From Candidatus Kuenenia stuttgartensis (GTDB taxonomy: Bacteria > Planctomycetota > Planctomycetia > Isosphaerales > Isosphaeraceae), in NCBI GenBank assembly GCA_945865635.1, contig CAMBEP010000015.1, positions 27,450-91,449 on the forward strand: a DNA stretch of 64,000 nt, in the 5' to 3' direction. Numbering within the stretch: position 1 is the first letter of the stretch; each line of letters opens with the position of its first letter. Shown one piece after another: positions 1-8,678 of this stretch. The position numbers and the translations under genes are program-made. Under the pieces are notes generated by a model. The model ran no database searches and was not told the DNA's origin. It saw only the letters and a list, made by a program, of their open reading frames with translations.

Positions 1-1309
1 TGGTCTCAATTTTACGTTCCAACTGCGCCTCTCGCACCTTATCCAAAATCACCTTGAAAATTGGGCCCGGCTTCACACCGAGTCGTGCCAAGTCGTGCCC
101 TGTGAAGATCAAAGGCGGGTTGATCGGCCCCTGCGGCTCCTCTTTCAGATAATACCGGCAATAGTCTACCTGACTGGTGTCGCCAGTACTGGCCAGGGCG
201 TCCGCTTCATGAAGGTCAAGCAGTTCGTCAATTCCTGGCTCCGAGAGCATTTTTTTGAGCTTCGATTCACGCAATTTCATAGGCGAACCCAAATATTGGT
301 GATATTCCACAAGCCATGTCACCCGCTGAATCTCTGCCGTTGAGAGCTTCAGTCGCGAGCAGACAAGTGACGCAATCTGCTTGCCATAAGTCTCGTGGCC
401 ATAAAATGTTCTACGGCCATTTTCAAGCTTTTCCGAGGCGGGCTTGCCAATATCATGAAGAAATGCCGCAAACGCCAGAGGGAAACTCGGACGCCCCGGC
501 AAATAACCCATCACAGCCAGCGTATGTTCCCAAAGGTCGGCCTCCGGGTGTGCCTGTTTCTGCTGCGGCAGGCCAATCATAGGCAGTGCCTCGGGAATGA
601 TGGATTCGAGCAAGCCAGTTTCGCGAAGCAGCGTCATGCTCGCAACACGGCGTTTGTCAGGCAGCATCTTGCGCAATTCCTGGGCGATTCGCTCGATGGA
701 AACCGTGTTTACCTCGCCGGCCATGGACTTGACGCCATGCAAAGTTTCAGGATCAATTTTCAGGTCGAAACGGGCCGCAAAACGGACGGCACGCATGAGC
801 CGGAGCTTGTCCTCTTTGAATCTGTCAAGCGGGTTGCCGATGGCGCGAAGGAAGCCGATCTTAAGATCGTCCAAGCCGCCCACATAGTCAATGATGCGTT
901 TTTCGACTGGGTCGTAGAACATGCCATTGATGGTAAAATCTCGCCTTTGAGCGTCCTCTCTGGCGGTGCTGAACCGAACGGTGTCAGGCCGGCGGCCATC
1001 GAGATATTCGCCGTCGGACCTGAAGGTCGCGACTTCAATATCGCCAGTGTCAGGGCTCCCCTGCACCACAATGACGCCGAAGCTGGCGCCCACCGCCAGC
1101 GATCGCCGAAAGAGCCCGCGAACCTGATCGGGCAAGGCATTTGTCGCCACATCGTAATCTGTAGGCTCCAGGCCGAGCATTAAATCTCTGACGCACCCGC
1201 CAGCGAAAATGGCTTCAAAACCAGCGTCTCGCAGGCGCTCAACCACAGATTTCGCAAAAATCCGCTTCGGGTTTGTTTCTTCGTCCGGAAACTGGCCAAG
1301 AACTTGCAT
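1..1309 (-). CDS. cca: CCA tRNA nucleotidyltransferase, C-terminus beyond left edge
   Basis: Adds or repairs the 3' CCA of tRNAs in the cytoplasm. Reading the minus strand from the ATG at 1309 gives an open frame of about 436 codons that leaves the window without a stop. Residues 37-46 hold the class II nucleotidyltransferase signature (GGCVRDLMLG), D51 and D53 are the metal-binding pair (DYD), and residues 122-130 carry RRDFTINGM, typical of the CCA/poly(A) polymerase head domain. An HD motif (FLHDIGKP, H285-D286) shows the bacterial form with an HD phosphohydrolase domain. It lies 74 nt downstream of rsmD on the same strand. Poly(A) polymerase I shares the head domain, but the HD domain favours the CCA enzyme. 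Confidence 0.93.
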   Translation of the reverse strand, partial: MQVLGQFPDEETNPKRIFAKSVVERLRDAGFEAIFAGGCVRDLMLGLEPTDYDVATNALPDQVRGLFRRSLAVGASFGVIVVQGSPDTGDIEVATFRSDGEYLDGRRPDTVRFSTAREDAQRRDFTINGMFYDPVEKRIIDYVGGLDDLKIGFLRAIGNPLDRFKEDKLRLMRAVRFAARFDLKIDPETLHGVKSMAGEVNTVSIERIAQELRKMLPDKRRVASMTLLRETGLLESIIPEALPMIGLPQQKQAHPEADLWEHTLAVMGYLPGRPSFPLAFAAFLHDIGKPASEKLENGRRTFYGHETYGKQIASLVCSRLKLSTAEIQRVTWLVEYHQYLGSPMKLRESKLKKMLSEPGIDELLDLHEADALASTGDTSQVDYCRYYLKEEPQGPINPPLIFTGHDLARLGVKPGPIFKVILDKVREAQLERKIET

Positions 1310-1383
1310 CGATCGATCCTAAAAAACCGCTTTTTGGAACCATCCCAGAAGCCGCTTACGGCTAAGACCATTTAGAACTCAGG

Positions 1384-2043
1384 CTAAATCTGTTCGTCCA
1401 CTTCAGCTTCCTCCAGGTCGATTCCCTCAAATTGGTCATCATCCTCATTCGCCTCCTCCGCTTCGTCGTCCTGGTCAGCTTCAGTATCTTCGTCGACAAG
1501 GCCCCAGTAGGCCACCCGGGTTTCTCCGTATTTGCGGAGATGCCAAGTGTCAAAATCGGGCAAGACTTCCGGATTCATTTTCCAGCGTGATTCCACAATC
1601 AGGATCGCCCCAAGGAGGACCCGTTCCATCAAGATCTTCAAATATTTCGAAAATCTTGTTGGGTGCATTTCATATTCCGGGAACGGCGGGTCTATGAAAT
1701 AGATACCGGTTTCTTTGGGCCGGTGGCATTCGATCCAGCGATAAGCATTTGTGGGTATGACTTTGGCTTTATCCTGATACCGCAGATGGAGGATATTGCG
1801 GCGGATCAGATCCTGAGCTTTTTTGCCCAACTCGATATGCACTGTGGAGCGGGCCCCACGACTGAGCGCCTCAAGGCCCATGGCCCCTGTGCCTGCAAAG
1901 ATATCGTAGAAGGGTTCGTTTTCGATGATCGGTCCCAGGATATTGAAGATGGCTTCGCGTCTGAGATCGCTTGTCGGCCTGATGGAACGGTCCATTGGTC
2001 CTTCGAGTTTGAATCCCTTACGCTCGCCGGCAATGATGCGCAT
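1384..2043 (-). CDS. rsmD: 16S rRNA (guanine(966)-N(2))-methyltransferase RsmD
   Basis: A 219-residue SAM-dependent methyltransferase expected to methylate G966 of 16S rRNA during 30S assembly. It opens with the family start MRIIAGERKG and the R-P-T-x-D block (residues 22-26). SAM motif I is DIFAGTGAMGLEALSRGA (47-64), and the catalytic DPPF is at 118-121. The family core ends near residue 180. Here it continues into a tail of roughly 35 residues made largely of Asp and Glu, which is unusual for RsmD. The gene lies upstream of cca on the same strand and may share its transcript. Confidence 0.93.
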   Translation of the reverse strand: MRIIAGERKGFKLEGPMDRSIRPTSDLRREAIFNILGPIIENEPFYDIFAGTGAMGLEALSRGARSTVHIELGKKAQDLIRRNILHLRYQDKAKVIPTNAYRWIECHRPKETGIYFIDPPFPEYEMHPTRFSKYLKILMERVLLGAILIVESRWKMNPEVLPDFDTWHLRKYGETRVAYWGLVDEDTEADQDDEAEEANEDDDQFEGIDLEEAEVDEQI

Positions 2044-2537
2044 CTGTTGGCTTGGACCTATGGTTTGATTTGTGGTCGAAGGGCGAGAACGATTCTCGTT
2101 TCAAGCCATTGAGTCTAACATTCAAAACGGGTTCTTGGCGAGTAATGGGCAATAAATCCGCCAGATTGGGATCAAAAAAGTTTTCATGCAAGATAGACTT
2201 TGCAAAAAGGAACAGGGCTGCACCTAAGGGCCTGAGAGGGATTCGATATTCTGGGCAGGGCCAAAGCATTGGAGACCAAAGGGAGAGCATGAAAGCATTG
2301 ATTAAAGGCTTATTTGCTGAGCCGCATGGCCTGCTTGAAGCCTTGAGTGTGATGGAGCTAAATCACGTGGTTCGAGAGTGTTTGGCTGGATCAAGCAGAG
2401 ATTTTCGTGAGAGATGGCCAGTGGCAAGGAAAAATAGTTCTGGGCTTTTTCGTATAATGGTGATATACTCCCACGTTCGGAAGGTCCGCACGTTGTGTGG
2501 TCTTGATGTATCAATCCGGCTGGGCAAGGCCAGGGAC
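2044..2537. other. Divergent intergenic region between rsmD and the TPR/alpha-CTD gene
   Basis: No convincing gene. The plus frame of the downstream gene stays open upstream to 2052, but that part does not read like protein and contains no recognisable domain. A perfect TATAAT box lies at 2453-2458, about 80 nt before the chosen start at 2538. I could not find a good -35 element at normal spacing, so the promoter is tentative. Confidence 0.4.
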
Positions 2538-3869
2538 ATGGTTGAACAATTCACAAGCGACGTTCGCACCCTGTTGGATCGTAATCCGTTTGACCAGAAT
2601 ACGGTCGCGGACTTGAAAGAAGCCCTATCGCGTGACCCTTCCAGGTACGCGACATTGCGGGACGCAATCTCAACGATTCGCGATCGCAGCAAGGGCAAAA
2701 TGACCGATGACGCCTTTGAGCGGCTTGGTGTGGCACACGTGCTTATGGGTCAGCACAGCCATGCCTTGGAAAGCCTCAATCAGGTGTCTGAAACAAAATC
2801 TGGTCTGGTGCACTTTTTCCGGGGTATTGCCCTGGAAAATCAGCAGCGCTGGAGAGAGGCGTCAGAGGCATTCATTGCCTCGGCCAAAGCCGAATTCGAT
2901 GTGCGCAACTCCCGTCTTCACGAGGCTGGGTGCTACAGGCGAATGGGCTCGATTGAGAAAGCCAAAGAGATTCTGGACAGCATGGCCGGCCTGGAAACAG
3001 CCGAGTACTTCTTTCAGAAGGGCAGTCTGCTAGCCTTGGATGGCGATCTGAAGGCCGCTGCGGTCGAGCTTGAGAAGTCGGTTCAGATGGATCGTTATCA
3101 TACGGGATCCCTGTTTGAACTGGCCTATATCAACGACCTGTTTGGCAATGATGACCGGGCCATGGAGTATTATCGCCAGTGTATTCAGCGTCCACCCGTA
3201 CCGGTGTCGGCGCTGATCAATCTGGGGGTGATGTATGAGGATGAGAAGAAGTTCCGCGAAGCCGAAAAATGCTATCGTCAGGTTCTTTCCATTCTGCCCA
3301 GCCACCAGCGAGCCAAGCTTTTCCTGCGTGATTGTCTGGCAAGCCTGAGCGAGGTGATCGACGACGGTGCAGAACGCGACCTGCAAGCCACCATTGGTGT
3401 CTTCGGAACGCCGGTAACCGATTTTGAACTTTCTGTTCGAAGCCGCAACTGCCTGCGCAAGATGAATATCCGAACGCTTGGCGACTTGACTCGGATCACT
3501 GAAATTGCCCTGCTTTCCTCAAAGAATTTTGGCGAAACATCGCTGAATGAAATCAAGGAAATGATGCAGTCCAAGAAACTGCGTCTGGGCATGGCTCTGG
3601 AAACACCGAAGACGGCTTCGGAACGACTGGTTGAGGCTCAGGAAGAAGTTTCACCGGAAGAGAAGGCGCTGCTCAACCAGCCTTTAAGTGTACTCAATCT
3701 TTCTGTTCGTGCCCGAAAGTGCATGACCAAGCTCAATATCAACACCATTGGCGAGCTGATTTCCCTTACGGGTGACAAGCTCATGGAATGTAAGAATTTC
3801 GGCGTGACTTCGCTCAATGAGGTTCGCGAAAAGCTTACGGTGTTGAACATCAAACTGCGTAACGACTGA
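2538..3869 (+). CDS. TPR protein with two RNA polymerase alpha-CTD-like domains
   Basis: A 443-residue protein. Residues about 50-275 form TPR-type helical repeats (for example the segment around VAHVLMGQHSHALESL and later AEKCYRQVLSILPSHQRAK). Two copies of the RpoA C-terminal domain follow, near residues 296-345 and 386-440. Each has the LSVR(S/A)R...(K/R)xNIxTxG(D/E)L...(S/C)KNFGxTSLNE pattern of the alpha-CTD helix-hairpin-helix. There is no alpha N-terminal assembly domain, so this is not RpoA. It could bind UP-element-like DNA or activators, or act as a protein scaffold; that is inference. The ATG at 2538 is chosen because the reading upstream (to 2052) looks non-coding. tgt follows after 10 nt. 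Confidence 0.85.
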   Translation: MVEQFTSDVRTLLDRNPFDQNTVADLKEALSRDPSRYATLRDAISTIRDRSKGKMTDDAFERLGVAHVLMGQHSHALESLNQVSETKSGLVHFFRGIALENQQRWREASEAFIASAKAEFDVRNSRLHEAGCYRRMGSIEKAKEILDSMAGLETAEYFFQKGSLLALDGDLKAAAVELEKSVQMDRYHTGSLFELAYINDLFGNDDRAMEYYRQCIQRPPVPVSALINLGVMYEDEKKFREAEKCYRQVLSILPSHQRAKLFLRDCLASLSEVIDDGAERDLQATIGVFGTPVTDFELSVRSRNCLRKMNIRTLGDLTRITEIALLSSKNFGETSLNEIKEMMQSKKLRLGMALETPKTASERLVEAQEEVSPEEKALLNQPLSVLNLSVRARKCMTKLNINTIGELISLTGDKLMECKNFGVTSLNEVREKLTVLNIKLRND

Positions 3870-3879
3870 TTCGAATCTC

Positions 3880-4995
3880 GTGTCCAACGCATTAGACATG
3901 TCGATATGTGCAACTGACCCGGGCTGCTCAGCCCGGGTCGGTTTATTGACACTTACAAACGGAACCGTCCAGACACCCGCCTTCATGCCGGTCGGGACTC
4001 AGGGCTCGATCAAGGGCCTGCTTTCCGAACAGGTTCGGGCCACTGGCGCCGAGATGATTCTTGCCAACACCTATCACTTGGCCCTGAGGCCGGGCGATGA
4101 AACCGTCGCCAGTCTGGGTGGACTCCATCAGTTTATGGCCTGGGACCGTCCGATCCTGACCGATTCAGGCGGCTTTCAGGTCTTCAGCCTGGCCGATCGG
4201 TGCAAGATGACGGAAAAGGGCGTGATATTTTCGTCTCATATTGATGGTCGCAAGTTTGAGTTGAATCCGGAAACGGCGATGGTGATTCAGCAGAATCTTG
4301 GTGCAGACATCGCAATGTGTCTTGACCATTGCCCGAAACTGCCAGCGGAAAAAACCGAGATTGCAGCGGCTGTCGAGCGGACGATTCGCTGGGCCAAAAG
4401 GTGCCGGGACTCTCACAGTCGGCCTGATCAGGCCTTGTTTGCGATAACTCAGGGGGCCTCTCATAAAGATCTTCGCGAGCAGTGTGCTGAGGAGCTGGTC
4501 GCAATGGATTTTTCAGGATATGCCGTGGGTGGTGTGAGCGTGGGCGAGGACCGCGAGCATGTCCATGAAGCCCTTAGGGTCTCCACCCCCAAGCTGCCCT
4601 GGAACAAGCCGAGATATCTGATGGGGGTGGGCCGGCCGGAGGATCTTCTGATTGCAATCGAGCATGGAATTGACATGTTTGACTGTGTCTGGCCGACACG
4701 CAATGGCCGGAATGCATCGTGCATGACATTTGATGGCACAATTCGGCTTCGCAATGCGGCCCACAAGGCAGACCCCCGGCCGCTCGAGGAAGATTGCCCG
4801 TGCATTGCCTGCCGCCAATACAGTCGTGCCTTTTTGAGGCACATGTTCATGTCAGGCGAGATGACGGGTCCCATTCTGGCGACGATTCATAACCTGACAT
4901 TCCTGCAAAGATTGATGGAAATGGCCCGCTCGGCGATCATTCAGGGGCAATACTTGGCATTTTCGCGGGAATTACTTGCCAAATGGGCCAAATGA
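3880..4995 (+). CDS. tgt: tRNA-guanine (queuine) transglycosylase
   Basis: Exchanges guanine-34 of GUN-anticodon tRNAs for preQ1 in queuosine synthesis. Seen: TPAFMPVGTQG near the N-terminus, ILTDSGGFQVFSL with the general Asp, the nucleophile block MFDCVWPTRNGR, and the zinc site CPCIAC followed by a His about ten residues on. Length (371 aa) is normal. The start is a GTG at 3880; an in-frame ATG at 3898 is equally possible, because the first six residues add nothing conserved. The order tgt-yajC-secD-secF is common in bacteria. queC and queD (20.4-21.6 kb) and folE (44.7 kb) supply the same pathway. Confidence 0.95.
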   Translation: MSNALDMSICATDPGCSARVGLLTLTNGTVQTPAFMPVGTQGSIKGLLSEQVRATGAEMILANTYHLALRPGDETVASLGGLHQFMAWDRPILTDSGGFQVFSLADRCKMTEKGVIFSSHIDGRKFELNPETAMVIQQNLGADIAMCLDHCPKLPAEKTEIAAAVERTIRWAKRCRDSHSRPDQALFAITQGASHKDLREQCAEELVAMDFSGYAVGGVSVGEDREHVHEALRVSTPKLPWNKPRYLMGVGRPEDLLIAIEHGIDMFDCVWPTRNGRNASCMTFDGTIRLRNAAHKADPRPLEEDCPCIACRQYSRAFLRHMFMSGEMTGPILATIHNLTFLQRLMEMARSAIIQGQYLAFSRELLAKWAK

Positions 4996-5043
4996 TTGCT
5001 ACATTACGCCATTGAATCATTCTTCCCCAAGGATTCGACTCTC

Positions 5044-5391
5044 TTGTCAACACTTGAAACCATTCCGTTCCTGATCGCTCAAGCACCGCCTGCCGAAGGT
5101 GGTTTGAAGTCATTGCTTCCCATGGCGATCATGGTCGGCCTGGTGGTGGTCTACTACTTTTTGATCGTTGGCCTGCCACAGAAACGTCTTGAGCGCGAGC
5201 GTCGGAACATGCTCACGAGCCTCAAGAAAAATGACAAGGTACTGACCTCGGGTGGAATCTACGGTACTGTGGTTTCTGTAGATGAGAAACAAGATCGGGT
5301 TACCGTGAGGATTTGTGACGATCCTGCGGTACGGGTTCAGTTCAATGTACGAAGCGTCGCCCGTGTCTTGCGAGACGACGAACCAGCATGA
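5044..5391 (+). CDS. yajC: Preprotein translocase subunit YajC
   Basis: Small inner-membrane partner of SecDF. One transmembrane helix (LPMAIMVGLVVVYYFLIVGL) is followed by the basic family segment PQKRLERERRNML and then KKNDKVLTSGGIYGTV, the YajC hallmark. The frame is open from a TTG at 4996 that touches the tgt stop. A TTG at 5044 has an AAGGA ribosome-binding site ten bases upstream (5029-5033) and gives the usual short N-terminus, so it is preferred (115 aa). No ATG precedes the membrane helix. secDF begins 65 nt downstream, and the two are probably cotranscribed. Confidence 0.9.
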   Translation: MSTLETIPFLIAQAPPAEGGLKSLLPMAIMVGLVVVYYFLIVGLPQKRLERERRNMLTSLKKNDKVLTSGGIYGTVVSVDEKQDRVTVRICDDPAVRVQFNVRSVARVLRDDEPA

Positions 5392-5456
5392 TGGAATCAG
5401 GCGAGCGGTTCAGGAAAATCAATCGCCAATCTAAGTTCAGGAGATAGAGTCCCCCC

Positions 5457-8400
5457 ATGTCGTCCAACCAGAGATCCGTCGGGTATGTGCTGGGGCTGCT
5501 TGCAGCTTCTGTGTTGATTCCCCTGGCCATCATCAGTACCAAGGGTTTGAAGAAGGGGATCGACCTGTCGGGCGGGACGATTCTTGTTTATGAGATCGAT
5601 TCAGCCAAACAGAAATCAAATATTGATATCAACGAGCTGATTTCGGCCATCAAACGCCGGATCAATCCGGACGGGATGAAGGATATCATGATTCGCCCGA
5701 TTGGGTCGAATCGTGTGGAAGTGATTTATCCCGAAGCGACTTCGGAAGACGTTGAAAACACGAAGCGGTCGATCACCGATCAGGGTCTGCTCCAGTTCCG
5801 CATTCTGGCCACGCTCAAGCATGAAAAAGATCTGCTTCGTGAAGCCATGAAGCCAAACTTTCTGGAATGGCCCAACAAGAAGACGGCCTGGGTCAAATAT
5901 GCAGACAGTTTAACCGCCAAGGATCGAAAAGATCTTCAAGCCAGCGGTCGGTCGCTGAAAGACCCTCAGGCCCGCTGGCGCAAGAACGAATTTGCCGGCT
6001 GGAATGTCTCTCTCGACGGTCTCACGCAGGCTGGAGAGTTGACCGTTGTATCCAACGACTCCAGTAGCATGGTGATCAGTGGCGATGTGGGTTCAGGCAA
6101 TCTGACAGGCTATGGTTTATTCAAAAACAAGAGCCAGTTGGGCGGCTTTGACCCGAGCCAGTCGAAGTCTGTCAAAGAGATGACCGATGCGGCATCGACC
6201 GTGCCCAAGGACACTCCGATTGTCCGGGAACGGACATTGGTCCCTGGTCGAGTGGAGCGTTATGTTCTGGTTCAGATTCCACCGGAAACGCAGGATGTTT
6301 CTGGCCAGTATCTTGCCAGAGCCTTCATGACGCAGGACGGACGGATGAATCCGGCCGTAGGATTTGCGTTCAATCGCCGTGGGGCGACCAAGTTTGGTCG
6401 ACTGACGCGCGAACACCTTCCTGAAGAAGGCGGCAACTTCAAATATCGGCTCGCCATTTTGCTGGATGATTACATCAATAGCGCCCCATCTCTAAATGCC
6501 GAAATCTCTGACAGTGGGATTATTGAAGGCGGCCAGAATGGATTCCCGGTTGGCGAAGTCAACTTTCTGCTCAGCATTCTCAATGCCGGCAGCCTGCCGG
6601 CGACATTGAATCCGACACCACTTCTGGAAGAAAAAGTGGGGCCGACACTTGGTCAGGACACGATCGCCAAAGGCATCCGAGCGATCTTCATATCGATGAT
6701 CGTCGTGCCAATCTTCATGGTGATTTACTATCGCGTGAGCGGCCTGATTGCAGTCATCGCCCTGATTCTCAACCTGATTTTGCTGGTTGGTTTCATGTCA
6801 TTGACGGCGTCTACCTTCACCCTGCCGGGCTTGGCGGGCCTTTCATTGACGATTGGCATGGCGGTGGACGCCAACGTTCTGATTTTCGAACGTATGCGTG
6901 AGGAGAAGGATAAAGGCGCCTCGCTGCGTGAACAGGTGCGTAATGGTTTCGACCGGGCCTGGACCACGATTCTCGATGCCAATATCACCACAGTCCTCTC
7001 CGGCATCGTCCTGTTTGTGATTGGCACCGAAGAGATCAAGGGCTTCGCCCTGACACTGATCATTGGCCTCGTCTGGAATCTCTTTACGGCTGTGTATGTG
7101 TCACGGGTACTGTTTGATTTCATGGTCGAAAAGGGCTTGATCAAAGAGTTGAGCATGATGCGGTTCATGTCCCGCACCTCGATCGATTTCGTGAGCAAGA
7201 GCCGATTGGCGGCCATGGTCTCGCTGGTCGTGATCGGCATTGGCCTGCTGGCCTTTGTGGCCCGTGTTTCGCAGGGCACCATGTTTAACATTGACTTTAC
7301 GGGCGGCACACTTGTGACGATCCGTCTGAATCCACAAGATCCAGCCATTTCTGGCCTGAGCCTTGACAAGCGGTCGGGTTACGTTCGCGAAAAGGCGAGC
7401 GCCTTACCGGATGTGACAGTGGAATCGCTCAACGTGGAAAACGAAGTGGCAGGCACACGTTTCAATATTCGTACAAGCGATGAAAACCTCAGCAATGTTC
7501 AGTCCACGGTGAACACGGCCTTCGGAACAGCCCTTGAGCGTGTGAAAGTAAAAGTTGGGGACCGCCAGGTGGTGGAAGTTCCGAAGGAGGCGACAAAAGA
7601 CAAGCCGGCCAGTGCTTTGGCAGATCCCGTATCAGCCAAGTATGAGCTGACGCTCAATGTCAAGCAATCCGCCTCAAAGCTGACCCAACTCTTTAGGGAT
7701 GTTCTGAGCAAGCCTGAGAATGGCGGCAAGGTTGCGAACCCCGAAAAGGCGTTTACGATAACGAATCCGGAAGCGGCCGCGATCACCCAGCCAGACTTGG
7801 CAAACGAGAAACTGGTCGTCCAAACCAGCTTGCCCGAAGTTCAGGCCAAGGCAAAGATTGAGGCTCTGGCAACCGCGGTGGCCAATGATCCGTCTCTGAT
7901 GTTTGAGCGACTTTCAAATTTCGGTGGCACCGTGGCTGGCGAAACCCAGATGCTCGCTATCTTTGCAACCGTTGCAAGCTGGGGCATTATCGCAGCCTAC
8001 CTATGGTTTCGGTTTAAGTCCTGGACATATGGCTTCGCGGCTGTGCTGGCCCTGGTTCACGACGTGCTGGTCGCCTTGGGTGCAGTGGCCCTGACCTACT
8101 GGCTGGCGCAGATCCCCGTGATCTCAAGCTTCCTGATGATAGAACAGTTCAAAATCGACCTGCCCATGATTGCCGCCTTCCTGACCCTGATCGGATTCTC
8201 GGTCAACGATACGATCGTGATCTTTGACCGATTGCGGGAAATCAAGGGCAAGTCCGAAACCATCAATGCCAAGATCGTGAACGATGCACTCAACCAAACC
8301 CTAAGCCGAACGATCCTGACATCGCTCACGGCCTGGACAGTTGTTGCCATTATCTATGTCTTTGGCGGCGAAGGCTTGCACGGCTTCTCATTCACCCTTG

Positions 8401-8534
8401 TGGTTGGCTTCCTGAGCGGTACCTACAGTACCATCTACATTGCCACCCCTGTCCTGATCCGGTGGCTCGGCCATGCCGACAAAAAGTCGGCCGCCAAGGC
8501 CCCTGCTGCACCTGGCACATTGGCCAAAGCCTGA
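5457..8534 (+). CDS. secDF: Fused protein translocase SecDF
   Basis: A single 1025-residue chain joining SecD and SecF, which use the proton-motive force to pull secreted proteins through SecYEG. The SecD half (to about residue 570) has an N-terminal membrane helix, the D1-type motif KKGIDLSGGT, a large periplasmic region, and the helical bundle with SLTIGMAVDANVLIFERMRE. The SecF half starts near residue 575 with FNIDFTGGTL and ends with LTLIGFSVNDTIVIFDRLRE. The SecF periplasmic portion carries an insertion-like Lys/Ala-rich stretch around residues 690-760. AGGAGA at 5439-5444 precedes the ATG. A clear terminator follows. Confidence 0.96.
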   Translation: MSSNQRSVGYVLGLLAASVLIPLAIISTKGLKKGIDLSGGTILVYEIDSAKQKSNIDINELISAIKRRINPDGMKDIMIRPIGSNRVEVIYPEATSEDVENTKRSITDQGLLQFRILATLKHEKDLLREAMKPNFLEWPNKKTAWVKYADSLTAKDRKDLQASGRSLKDPQARWRKNEFAGWNVSLDGLTQAGELTVVSNDSSSMVISGDVGSGNLTGYGLFKNKSQLGGFDPSQSKSVKEMTDAASTVPKDTPIVRERTLVPGRVERYVLVQIPPETQDVSGQYLARAFMTQDGRMNPAVGFAFNRRGATKFGRLTREHLPEEGGNFKYRLAILLDDYINSAPSLNAEISDSGIIEGGQNGFPVGEVNFLLSILNAGSLPATLNPTPLLEEKVGPTLGQDTIAKGIRAIFISMIVVPIFMVIYYRVSGLIAVIALILNLILLVGFMSLTASTFTLPGLAGLSLTIGMAVDANVLIFERMREEKDKGASLREQVRNGFDRAWTTILDANITTVLSGIVLFVIGTEEIKGFALTLIIGLVWNLFTAVYVSRVLFDFMVEKGLIKELSMMRFMSRTSIDFVSKSRLAAMVSLVVIGIGLLAFVARVSQGTMFNIDFTGGTLVTIRLNPQDPAISGLSLDKRSGYVREKASALPDVTVESLNVENEVAGTRFNIRTSDENLSNVQSTVNTAFGTALERVKVKVGDRQVVEVPKEATKDKPASALADPVSAKYELTLNVKQSASKLTQLFRDVLSKPENGGKVANPEKAFTITNPEAAAITQPDLANEKLVVQTSLPEVQAKAKIEALATAVANDPSLMFERLSNFGGTVAGETQMLAIFATVASWGIIAAYLWFRFKSWTYGFAAVLALVHDVLVALGAVALTYWLAQIPVISSFLMIEQFKIDLPMIAAFLTLIGFSVNDTIVIFDRLREIKGKSETINAKIVNDALNQTLSRTILTSLTAWTVVAIIYVFGGEGLHGFSFTLVVGFLSGTYSTIYIATPVLIRWLGHADKKSAAKAPAAPGTLAKA

Positions 8535-8568
8535 TCCAAGGCTGATTCCGCTTCTTGATTGAATCAGA

Positions 8569-8597
8569 AAACGGCCCAAAACGGGCCGTTTTTTTTT
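8569..8597 (+). terminator. Rho-independent terminator after secDF
   Basis: A nine-base stem, AAACGGCCC against GGGCCGTTT with a 5-nt loop, runs straight into a run of T. It lies 34 nt past the secDF stop and ends the tgt-yajC-secDF transcript. Confidence 0.9.
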
Positions 8598-8617
8598 CGT
8601 CCATTCCCCTGATGTTT

Positions 8618-8646
8618 TTGAAAAAAAAATGTCTTTTGCCTATGAT
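8618..8646 (+). promoter_or_regulatory. Sigma-70-like promoter for the cytochrome c gene
   Basis: TTGAAA at 8618-8623 and TATGAT at 8641-8646 are separated by exactly 17 nt. The site lies between the secDF terminator and the cytochrome start at 8679. It gives a short leader with GAGGAA as the ribosome-binding site. Confidence 0.6.
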
Positions 8647-8678
8647 TGCATAAACATCATGAACTTGAGGAATCGAAA

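Noticed and set aside
395..1183. 262-codon plus-strand open frame
   Set aside because: Shadow of cca; the minus frame shows the nucleotidyltransferase signature and HD motif.
2052..2537. Extension of the TPR/alpha-CTD frame to an ATG at 2052
   Set aside because: The translation is basic and without TPR character, and a TATAAT box lies inside it.
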